The notes under the pieces were generated by a model that saw nothing but the letters and a program-made list of their open reading frames with translations, had not been told where the DNA came from and ran no database searches. DNA of 64,000 nt from Rhabdornis inornatus. Taxonomy: Eukaryota; Chordata; Aves; Passeriformes; Rhabdornithidae. Below, one piece after another: positions 1 through 9,200 of this stretch (positions are counted from its first letter, which is position 1; each line of letters starts with the position of its first letter). The stretch is from positions 596,791 through 660,790 of the forward strand of contig VWZS01007474.1 in assembly GCA_013397075.1 (NCBI GenBank), given 5' to 3'. The translations under genes were made by a program, and so were the position numbers.

Positions 1-15
1 TCCCTTCTCCCCCAG

Positions 16-1156
16 CGCTGGTGTCCCTCCTCAACCCGTGTCCCAGCAGTGAGTCCTGCAGCGAGAAGTCCAACTGCACAGTGCCCACCTACCCATCGTG
101 CCGGGACAGCCAGACCTTCAGCACCTTCCTGCTCGACCTCTTCAAGCTCACCATCGGCATGGGCGACCTGGAGATGCTCGAGAGCGCCAAGTACCCCGGC
201 GTCTTCATCATCCTCCTTGTCACCTACATCATCCTCACCTTTGTGCTCCTCCTCAACATGCTCATCGCCCTCATGGGCGAGACCGTGGGCCAAGTCTCCA
301 AGGAGAGCAAGCACATCTGGAAGCTGCAGGTACCACCCCGGGGGTGGTGGGACAGGGGCTGCCTGTGCCTGGGGGGCTGCAGCATCGAGGCATCCCGAGC
401 TCCATGGACACCTCCATGCTCAAGCGGTCCCTGGTGTGTCTGGCAGTGGGCCACCACCATCCTGGACATCGAGCGCTCCTTCCCAGTGTTCCTGCGGAAA
501 GCCTTCCGCTCGGGGGAGATGGTCACTGTGGGCAAGGGCACGGACGGGACCCCTGATCGCCGCTGGTGCTTCAGGTAAAGGTGGGAGCCCTCGCTGGGGA
601 GCAGCTGAGCCTCTCTCAGCAGAGCCAGCAGCATTTTGGGGGACTGGCAGCATGCACTTGTTTGCTTTGCACTGATTTGGAGGCAGCTGGCATTGCTGGT
701 GGGTGCTGGAGCTCCCACCCCGCCTCCTGGGCTCTCTGTGCAGCCCCTGAGGGTCTGACCTTCCCCACAGGGTGGACGAGGTGAACTGGTCCCACTGGAA
801 CCAGAATCTGGGCATCATCAGTGAGGACCCGGGCAAGAGCGACACATACCAATACTACGGCTTCTCCCACACCGTGGGGCGGCTGCGGAGAGGTGAGCGC
901 CGTGCTGCGGGCTGGGATCATCCCTCAGGATGCTGCTTGCAGCCTCTGATGAGCCCCAGGAGCGGATCTAGGGGCAGGCTCCCAGCTCTGCGCATCTCCC
1001 ACCCTCTCCACAGATCGGTGGTCGACGGTGGTGCCACGCGTGGTGGAGCTGAACAAGAGCTGCCCGCCGGAGGAGGTGGTGGTGCCCCTGGGGACCATGG
1101 GCACAGCAGAGCCGCGGGAGCGGCGGCACGGCCATGCCCCGAGCTCCCCGCTCTAG
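16..1156 (+). CDS. TRPV4: TRPV4, C-terminal four coding exons (5' part outside window)
   Basis: TRPV4 is a plasma-membrane, Ca2+-permeable TRP vanilloid channel opened by osmotic swelling, warmth and lipid messengers. Four exons read through in one frame: 16-329, 447-574, 771-892 and 1014-1156, ending in TAG at 1154-1156. Every junction has AG/GT borders, and the acceptor of the first exon is at 14-15. Together they give about 234 residues, the expected C-terminal quarter of a roughly 870-residue protein. Visible elements, in order, are the pore turret with an NCT glycosylation sequon, the selectivity filter TIGMGD, the hydrophobic S6 helix (FIILLVTYIILTF...), the TRP box (WKLQWATTILDIERSF, split by the first intron), and the segment VDEVNWSHWNQNLG, which corresponds to the mammalian calmodulin-binding stretch. 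S6 and the TRP box look intact. The last 20 or so residues are Arg/Pro-rich and diverge from the mammalian tail, but still finish in a small-Pro-Leu (SPL) end like the mammalian APL. Recognition of TRPV4 over other TRPVs is very secure. Confidence 0.97.
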
Positions 1157-1270
1157 CGCGGCAGCACCGGCTGCTCACGGACTCTGCCCGGGCTCTGGAA
1201 TCGCGATTGAGCTGGATGGTGCTTGTCTGCTCCTCAGGGATTCGCGCAGCCTCTGTCCCTCCGGCAGCCG

Positions 1271-1450
1271 CTGTCCCGGCAGGTGTCCAGCCGGGATCGG
1301 GGTCCTGGCCCTGTCCCGGCAGGTGTCCAGCCGGGATCGGGGTCCTGGCCCTGTCCCGGCAGGTGTCCAGCCCGGATCGGGGTTCTGGCTCTGCCCCGGC
1401 GGGTGTCCAGCCCGGCCCGGGGGGTCCTGGCCCTGCCCCGGCGGTGCCGG
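1271..1450 (+). repeat. 40-bp GC-rich minisatellite inside the TRPV4 3' UTR
   Basis: Units begin at 1271, 1311, 1351 and 1391, with a partial fifth at about 1433. Units 1 and 2 are identical; units 3 and 4 carry a few substitutions, and unit 4 has two extra bases. Each unit starts CTGTCCCGGC or CTGCCCCGGC. The array lies downstream of the stop codon and does not alter the protein. Confidence 0.93.
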
Positions 1451-1626
1451 CTCTCACCGGCGAGCTCCGGTGCCGCCGCTTCACTTCGCTGTGCCGGGGC
1501 CGTGGCTGTGCCGTGCCGGGAGCCTCGGCCCGTGCCGGGGATGGGGAGCACGGCCCGCGCCGCCCGACAAGGCCGATGGTTTTGCCACAGAATTTTGCAC
1601 AAGATTTATATGATTATTTATTTAGT

Positions 1627-1632
1627 AATAAA
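1627..1632 (+). promoter_or_regulatory. TRPV4: Poly(A) signal AATAAA of TRPV4
   Basis: Canonical AATAAA, 470 bases after the TRPV4 stop codon. It sits in a short AT-rich stretch and is followed by C-rich sequence. It is the only such hexamer close to the stop codon, so it is the likely end of the transcript. Confidence 0.8.
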
Positions 1633-1702
1633 GACTGACCCGCCACCGCCGCCTCCTCCCGACACTGAGTGATTCCGGATGGAGGAGCTGCCTGCTTCCC
1701 TG

Positions 1703-1750
1703 GCCATGCCATGCCAAGCCAAGCCAAGCCATGCCAAGCCATGCCGTGCC
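1703..1750 (+). repeat. Short GCCAA/GCCAT pentamer tract
   Basis: About nine tandem pentamers alternating between GCCAT and GCCAA. It lies just downstream of the TRPV4 poly(A) site. Confidence 0.8.
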
Positions 1751-1785
1751 TTTGGGCATGGTCACCCATCATGCTGAGCTCAGGT

Positions 1786-1967
1786 GTGGTACAGGAGTGT
1801 GATGTACAGCTGCGGTACAGGGGTGTGATGTGCTGGTGTTGTACAGGGTTGTGATGTACAGGTGCGGTTCAGGGATTTGATGCACAGGTGTGGTTCAGGG
1901 ATTTGATGCCCAGGTGCGGTACAGGGATTTGATGCACAGGTGCGGTGCAGGGATGCGGTGCACGCTG
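1786..1967 (+). repeat. 26-bp minisatellite, seven units without indels
   Basis: Units start at 1786, 1812, 1838, 1864, 1890, 1916 and 1942. All are exactly 26 bases long and differ only by substitutions. The core is GGTACAGGG...TTGATG. It lies between the 3' ends of TRPV4 and FAM222A. Confidence 0.92.
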
Positions 1968-1970
1968 TCT

Positions 1971-1986
1971 CCACTGGAGGGCAGCA
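1971..1986 (+). promoter_or_regulatory. CTCF-like motif between the convergent genes
   Basis: CCACTGGAGGGCAGCA fits the CTCF core CCASYAGRKGGCRSYV at all positions but one (G in place of the central A). It directly abuts the end of the 26-bp minisatellite and lies just past the TRPV4 3' end. Binding is inferred from the motif only. Confidence 0.35.
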
Positions 1987-2079
1987 CACACCGCGCGATG
2001 CGGAACCGGCCCCGGCGGGCGCGGGGAGCCCGGGCCGGACCCGACCCCGCACCGAGCCGGGGGCAAACCAGTGCTTCGC

Positions 2080-2195
2080 ATCCCATCCCCATATCCCCAT
2101 CGCATGCCTACCCCATCCCCTCCCGTCCCTAGCCCATTCCCATCCCATCCATCATCTCTCTGTAACTCCTTTCCTCCTCATCCTCCCAGCCACCC
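2080..2195 (+). repeat. Degenerate C-rich CATCC/CCCAT tract
   Basis: Irregular run of CATCC, CCCAT and CCATT words without a fixed period. It resembles the clearer CCCAT satellite at 4158-4382 and may be an older, eroded array. Confidence 0.6.
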
Positions 2196-2199
2196 GCAG

Positions 2200-4151
2200 T
2201 GGTGAGCGTTCCTTCAACAGCTGGACGTTGTGCAGGTGTGAAGGAGCGCTTTGGGTGGGCACCAGTGGCATGGTGACACGGTGACACTGACAGAGACCCT
2301 GGCCAGGGCCCTGGGGACAGCCCAGCTCTCTCAGCAAACGCTTTAGCAGCAGAGGGGACGCTTCATCTTCCAACTTGATGAGTCGCCGTCAGCGTTAACG
2401 GCACCGTCTCCGTTTAAATATGATTTACATACATCTCTCATATTGTGGTTTAAGTATTTCCCCAGGGTGAGGGATGAATATGTTTCATTATCGCTCCTTG
2501 GGAGAGGCGGAGGTGGCAGCTCCTGCTTCATAATCGAATGAGGAGCTGAGCTGCTCTGCTTCTAGGCTGGTTCTTGGGTGAAAACAATAAACTTGGCTTT
2601 CACCCGACTGGGTGGCCGCAGATCCACAGTGGCCAGTCCTGGCTGGGCCATGTGTGGTGGCTGGGGAGCCCTGGAACACGACAACCATCCCCTGTGCCAG
2701 AGATGGGCCCAGCACTGTGGCTGCAGCACCAGAGATGGGATTTTCCAGTAAAATGAGATATAAACCAATTTTCTCCCCTCCCGTGCAGATCTTGATGCCC
2801 CAAAGCCAAGAGACTACATGTTAGTGGGCTTTAAAAGGATTTGGGGTGTAGGAAGGGCAGCTGTCACCAAGGCCCTGCATCACCACTCTGCACCCTGTGG
2901 TGGCTCTGTGAGGACAGGGACACCACAACCATCACGGTGACATCCCAGCACAGGAGGTTTCTGCCACCCTCAGGGATTAACTTTGGCCCTTTTAGCCCCT
3001 GCCCCACCAAGCCTTGAGCTGTTTCACCCTCAGCTGCGGAGATGGGCGCACCCCAGGTGCCGGCGAACAGGGGGTGCTCAGCCTCGGCCCCCTCCCGGCC
3101 CTCCCCACGCCGCCCTGCCAGCAATGACAAACCCAACAAAGGGAAGAGAAAAGCACTTGTCATCCAGAATGCGGAGCGTGGAAGCAAATTTATTTTTAGA
3201 TAAATCTAAAGCTTAATTTGTGAAGCTAATATCAATCAAAATGAGAGATGGGTTTTTTTAAGTCCTTTTGCAGCCGTGCAATTTATACTGCCTGTCTCTC
3301 CTCCTCGCTCCCAAACAGCAAAGGCGGCCGCTAAGTTTAATATCAGCCTCATGCACACCTGCCTTATAAATTGGTATTATTACTGCTATTATTATTGCTA
3401 TTATTTGAATAGGAGGATATCTGTAGGCCAGAAGCAGCATAGTTTCCTTCAATGTGTTCCTTGTGGGTGCTGTGCCCCATGGAATGGGAGGGCAGTGGGT
3501 TGTGGTGTCTTCATCCTCGGTGCTGGGATGTACCTCAGGTGTCCCTGCCCCATCTCCCACAGGTGTCTGTGCACATTTTGGGTCCCCCACGTGCTCACCT
3601 GCACCTGCCAGAGCTGGCACTGTGGCAGCCCTGCCTGGAGGCAGGTGCCTGCCAAGGAGGGACCTATTTATTTTGTATTCCACAGTTGGAGCCTCCCCAT
3701 GCCCAGCGAAATCCTCCTCCCAAGCAGCGATCTGAGGGGAAAATTAACCTGCTAAATAATAAAAACCCCCCCACACCTCCTAATGAAATGTAATGACTTG
3801 GAGACCTGCAAGATGGATCGCGCCGTCGCTCCCAGCCACTCGCCCTGATTTATGGCGAGCTGGGAAATCTGATGGAGGCAGCACTAATGAATCCTCCTCC
3901 CACGGGCACCACTGGCGGAGCAAAGTTTCTCCTGGAGCCCCCAGCACGGCTCCCTTCACCCCAGCCTTTGTAGAGTCCCCCCTTTGGTGCGGGGGGGTCC
4001 CCAAGGAGGGGCTGCCCTGCACAGAGGGACCCGCCAGGAGCCCTGCCGAGCTCCACATTCCTTTGATGTGGCATCTTTTTAATAACAAAGATCTGAGCAA
4101 AGATCTTCCTCCAGACGGACTAATTTTAACAAGCAGGCAGGCACTGGCACC
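2200..4151. other. Intergenic DNA between convergent TRPV4 and FAM222A
   Basis: No coding exon is recognised. Two AT-rich, low-repeat islands stand out at about 2375-2470 and 3175-3415; the second holds many TTTATT, TAAT and ATTATT words. Minus-strand AATAAA hexamers (TTTATT on the plus strand, near 3188 and 3665) could in principle serve an extended FAM222A 3' UTR, but nothing else supports that. Confidence 0.6.
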
Positions 4152-4157
4152 NNNNNN
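4152..4157. other. Six-base assembly gap
   Basis: Run of six N at the left edge of a CCCAT satellite. This is probably a mis-sized join in which array length was lost. Confidence 0.95.
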
Positions 4158-4382
4158 CATTCTTATCCCATCCTATCCATATGCCTGTCTCCATCCCATT
4201 CCCATCTTCATCCCTGTCCTGCCCCCATCCCTATCCCTATCCCATCTCATCCCCATCCTCATTCCCATCCTACCTCATCCTCATCCTGTCCCCATTGGTT
4301 CCTGTCCCCATCCCATCCCATCCCATCCCATCCCATCCCATCCCATCCCATCCCATCCCATCCCATCCCCTCCCATCCCAGG
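4158..4382 (+). repeat. CCCAT pentanucleotide satellite
   Basis: Starts as irregular CATCC/CCTAT words and becomes an almost perfect run of CCCAT pentamers from about 4312 to 4366. The neighbouring gap suggests that the real array may be longer. Confidence 0.93.
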
Positions 4383-4930
4383 AGCTATTTGGGATTCAGG
4401 TCCATTATCCCAGTGTGACTGACTCACTGCTGCTGCCAGGCAGAGGAGGGAGGCCGGATTTAGGAGCACCAGAGAGCCCCCATCCCACCTGGGCACCAGG
4501 AATGGCCCTGCCATGGGGGAACCCAGTGGGAAACTGGCTGTGGGTGATGGATGGCAGTGGAGGTGCCACCCCCTGTGCTGGTGACAGGATGGGGACGCTG
4601 TGCCTGACCCCAGCACCCATCACCCCACAAGGGACAGGCATCCCACAGGTGCACGTGAGGCCACAGCCCTAATCCCAGGGATTTGTCCCATGTGCAGCCC
4701 CTTGGGTGTGAGGCAGAGACTGCTGCAGGGATTAATGGCTCAGCATCGTTAACAGGTTATTTATAGGTGCTCCTCCATGCCCTAAAAATCTCCTGGAGCA
4801 GAGGAGGTGTCCCGGCTCTGGGGGAGGCCACAGCAAAGCAAAGAAACTCCAGAGCACACATCCAGCAAGATCCTGGTTTTACTTTGGGAAAAACAACATC
4901 CGGACACACAGCTTGCGGGTTTTGTGTTGG

Positions 4931-4968
4931 TTTTTTTTTTTTTTTTTTTTTTCTTTTTTTTTTTTTTT
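4931..4968 (+). repeat. Poly(T) tract (poly(A) on the FAM222A sense strand)
   Basis: Twenty-two T, one C, then fifteen T. Read along the minus-strand FAM222A transcript it is a 38-base A tract, about 1.26 kb past the stop codon, at the point where 3' UTR-like sequence ends. Confidence 0.95.
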
Positions 4969-4969
4969 C

Positions 4970-6224
4970 ATTTTGTTTTCTCATTTTTAAAACAATATAG
5001 TGCAGCCAGCACTTCTCACAGTAGAATATAATGGTCAATTTTAGTATAAAAAAAAAACATTCTCAGAGATTTGTAAATGCACTTAGTGCTTGAACAGGCT
5101 TTCAGGGATACAGTACCTCTTTTCCGAGCACAATCACCTTGGGTTTCATCAGGATATTATTCTTCTTTTACCTTTAAACACCAAAACACTTTGTATTTCA
5201 TGGTGAGGAGCCTTTTGTAAATGAACAAATCTATTAAACACAGATTTACACAGAGTGAATAACGGACCATAATTTCGGAATTGTTTAGGTTTTTAAAAAA
5301 AAAAAAAAAAAGAGAAAAAAAGGAGGTATGTGAGCGCCCCGGTACCGCGACCCAGAACCAAGGTAGAACTGACAGTAAGGGGGGAAATAAAACAGCCTGG
5401 AAGTGTGAGAGCTGGGGGGTTCCCAGGAGAGAGGGGCTGAGGGGGTCCTGAACCTCCTGGTTGAGTGGGAATAGGAGCTGGTGGCCACTGTGGGGCCGGG
5501 CGAGAGGAGGATGAGGAGGAAGAGGGGTGGGAGGAGACTCTGTAGCAGCCAACACGTAGATGTACAGCCTAGTCAACTAAAAAAAAAAAAAGAAATTATA
5601 AAAACCAAAAAATCTGTTCAAGTTTTCAAGTGTTTTTTTCTTAAATAGCCTCCAGACTGTCCCCAGTTATTAGCTTTAATCAAAGCAGTGCAAGTTACGG
5701 ACTTGAGCTACAGGTCAGGCGCCAGCTCCCTGTGGCCACGCTGGGCTGGGACCGGCCACCACTGGGCTGGCACTGGTCACCACGGAGCCTCCCAGCCACT
5801 GCTGTGCCAGGACCGGCCACTGTGGAGCCTCCTGGAACAGCTGCCAGGTCAGGGAGCCTCCTGGCCACACATTGGGCTGGGACCCACCCTGGAGCCTCCG
5901 GCTGGCCTCAACACCGGGCTCTGCCAGCGCAGCAGAGCCTCCCCTCCCCGGATAGCAGCAACTCGTAGCAATTCCCTGTTCACATTCGTGGAGATAAAAT
6001 GATTTCTGAGCTATATAGACAAGCGGTCCTTCGGCCTCGGCTTCCAGCGGGTCGCGGGTGTGTCCAGTCTGGGGACCCCGGTGCAGTGCCAGTGTCCCGG
6101 GAGCCCTTTCAGCAGCCGACCCCACGTCCCCCTCCCCGTCCCCCCGCCCTCGCTGCCGCGGTCCGGTACCCGCAGCTCGCGCCAAAGTCCTCGCCCTGGG
6201 TTTGGGAAGAGCAGCATCGCTCCC
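4970..6224 (-). other. FAM222A: FAM222A 3' UTR (3' end uncertain)
   Basis: Sequence downstream of the FAM222A stop. The part at 4975-5310 and 5580-5700 is AT-rich, low in repeats and UTR-like. The segment 5710-5910 contains loosely repeated GGAGCCTCC and CCACTG words. A plus-strand A tract at 5296-5312 would be a U tract in the transcript. No canonical AATAAA was found on the minus strand between 4700 and 6200, so the end near 4970 is inferred from where the UTR-like sequence stops at the A tract. A length near 1.25 kb is plausible for this gene. Confidence 0.55.
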
Positions 6225-9200
6225 TTATCTGTAGACGGGCAGGCGGATGTGGGCGTGCTGGTGGTCCAAGAGCCTTGGCACAGACACGGTCTCGTAGCCC
6301 TTGCCCAGCATCTGCTCCTTGATGCAGGGCGGGTGGATGTCGTTGATGAGATACTCCAGGGACTGGAGGCTGCTGCTGAGGATGGAGGTATTGCAGAGGG
6401 TCTTGCTGGGCAGCCCCTCGGCCGGGGGCACCCCCAGCTCACGGGGCCCGGCCCCCAGCTCCGGAGGGTTGTAACAGTCGCTGTTGGGAGTCACCAGGAT
6501 GCTGTTCCAGGGGGGAGCAAAGTACTGCCCCACCGCGAAGTTGCCGTGCATGCAGTTCAAGGGGGACGAGCTCACCTTGTCGGCGGCGCCGCCCAGGCCG
6601 TAGGGCCGCGAGGCTCCCGCGCACGTCTCGGGGGATTTGCTGAGAGCCCCCCCTCCGCCGCTGCCCCCGCTGTACATTCGCAGGTGCTGCTGCTGCTGCT
6701 TCTGCTGCCACACCAGGTAGTCCATGCCCTCAGGGTAAACGCCCGCCTTGGGTCCCAGGGTGGCGGCGGTGGCCGGGTTGGAGCCCAGCGCCAGCTCGGC
6801 GCCCTTGCGGCACTCGGGCAGGACGGTGCCACCGTAGCCGGGGCCAAAGGCGCCGTGCTTGGCCGGGCTGGGGTGGGCGGCCACCACAGCTGGGCAGCTG
6901 GGCTGGGCACCCTGCGCCTGGCACTGCTGATTGATCTGGTAGATGATGCTCTGGATGGAGGGCAGGTTGGAGGGCGGCAGGGCCAGGCTCCTGCCCGCCA
7001 GCGGCAGCACCGAGGCCGCCACCGTCACGTTGGGGGGCACGGGACCCTCCAGCTGCTTCTGGCCGCCGTGGTAGCTCAGCTGCCCGGCGCAGGAGGGACC
7101 TTGAGCTAAAGTGCTTGAGGCGGGGTAGGGAGCGACGCCCACCTGGGCAGGTGAGAGCTTAGTCCGCTTCCCCTCCGAGTTCTTCACCACGCTTTTGCCG
7201 GAGGCTTTGACGATGGCCAGCAGCCCCTGGTAGCCGCCGGCGTGCAGGGGGTAGGGGCTGTACCTCTGCCCCGTGGTGTCGTAGCCGTTCACCGTCCGGT
7301 TAAGGTGCTTGTGCTGGGGGACCCTGATGTTGGTGGGGAAGATCTTGATGGTCAGCGGGCTGTTGGCCACCTTCTGTGCGTAGGCGTCCAGCTCGGCGGG
7401 GCTGGGGTAGCGCGGGGAATGCATGGGGGCCGTCTCGCCTGTGGGAGCAAAATCTGGGGTGAATCCAGTGCCACCAGCATGAGGGGACCCAGCACCCCAG
7501 CACCATCCTCCCCTGGCTGGATCCCACCCGCTCCCGGCAGAAACCAGGCCACGGCACCGAGCTGTCCCCTCCCGCTGACGGGAGTCACTTGTAAGTGGCC
7601 TAAAATAAACTCGGTGTGGAGAATGGAAATGTCACTTTACCCAACGGGGGAATCTTTCTCTGAGATTGGATTTAAACTACATTATACAAGCAATTTCATG
7701 GGTGCTTTGCGCTGCTACAAGAACCTCACCAAAAATGGAAAAGCATTGCATTTACCAGCCATAAATCAGCAGTTCCTATAATGAGCACAAAAATGTCACT
7801 TTTATGCAATTTTACAGATGAACAAAACTGGTGAAATTAACTGTGGTAACCTACTGGAGTCAGCAAAAGCCACTGCAGAAAAAAAATTTATATATGTATA
7901 TAGTTTTGTTCCTTTCAAACTCTTTCCTGAGCAAGTTTCTGCCATTCTGGTGTGAAAACTCATTTGTCGTTCCCATTATACTTTCATTTGGAGTTTATCT
8001 TGAGTATCCAATGAGCCACCAACTGTGAAAATGATTAAATCTACAAAATCTATCTAATAGATGGAATAAATTAGGTGTTTAAAATCACACACACTCACAC
8101 ACACACTCAGGCACATGCACGTACATGTCAGCACATGGGAACGGTGGTTGGTTCCCAGCTGGCTCCCAAAATTTCCAGCCCTGCCAAGAGATATCTATGG
8201 CACACTGGGAATGCCAGAGCTGGTGCCTGCCCAGGGGAAGGTTTTGCAAGGCAGAGATGGTAAAATTGGGGGGGTTTGGGAAGGCCCAACCTTCCCAGGC
8301 AGTGCAGCTCCCCAGTACCTGGAGCACTCTGCTCTCGATCTCTCGATACCACCAGGGGATTGAACCCTTGATGCCACCACGTCCTGGGTGGCAAAGTCAC
8401 CATGGAAGAGCTGCACCTCTGGGAACATTCCACATCCCCTGTGAAGGGATTGCGTGTCCCAGTCCCACTCTGAGTGACTTTTCTGTGGCTGTGACATGTG
8501 CAATAATTGTCCAGGCAGGATGCAGTGCCTGCGCCAGCCATTGCTCCCATTAAGCTGATGTTATGGGCTTTTTACAGGTGTCTTAAATAGACATTGTTAT
8601 TAACGAGTGTGTTAAGCCAATTAAAACCAGTGCCTTTGAGGAGGATTTAATGGAGCTCCGGAACACAGGAGGAACAGCACCAGCAGCTCCCTCCGGCAGG
8701 ACACGTGAGGAAGTGTGGCACCAGGACATCCCAGGCACTGACTCTCCAGCCTCTGGGAAGCTCCTGCAGAGCCAGCAGGGCAGTGAGGACACACTAAGGG
8801 GGCATGGTGGGCTCTGCTGGGCATGGGCACCCCCCAGGTCAGAGGGTACAGGGGGCTGAGAATGGGCCAGAGGCCTGGAATGGCATGGCACGGCACGGCA
8901 CGGAACGGCCCAGCACGCACATCTGCATTCCCCTTCATGCCAGCACCACTGTCCTTGGAGGTGGCAGCATCGTGAATACTCAATTAACATGACACTAATT
9001 AGCTGGTGACACTTACAGAATCCCTAATGAGCCCATCCCTTGGAAATGCTCCTTTCTGAGGGCAAAATACTAAAAAACCAAGGGGCTGTTGCAGGAGGGA
9101 GGGGAAGGAGGTGGCGTTACCTGAGGGTTCCTTGATTGACCAAAACCCTGTCCCCAAGCACTGGCACTACAGGTGACACTTCAGGGCTGGTTGAGGGCAT

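Larger units (their letters stand above)
1157..1655 (+). other. TRPV4: TRPV4 3' UTR
   Basis: Transcribed, non-coding continuation of the last TRPV4 exon. It is very GC- and CpG-rich, contains a 40-bp tandem array (1271-1450), then changes abruptly to AT-rich sequence just before a canonical poly(A) signal. The exact cleavage site is inferred, roughly 15-30 bases past the signal. Confidence 0.8.

Noticed and set aside
772..1638. 288-codon frame through TRPV4 exon 3, intron and UTR
   Set aside because: Reads through splice sites and the 40-bp array; the spliced TRPV4 exons explain the locus.
5715..5905. Apparent tandem array in the FAM222A 3' UTR
   Set aside because: GGAGCCTCC and CCACTG words recur, but spacing is irregular and I could not define a unit; mentioned only within the UTR entry.
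6060..7109. 349-codon open frame on the plus strand
   Set aside because: It is the antisense of the FAM222A main exon; GC-rich coding sequence opens the opposite strand. It has no family resemblance and no splice support.
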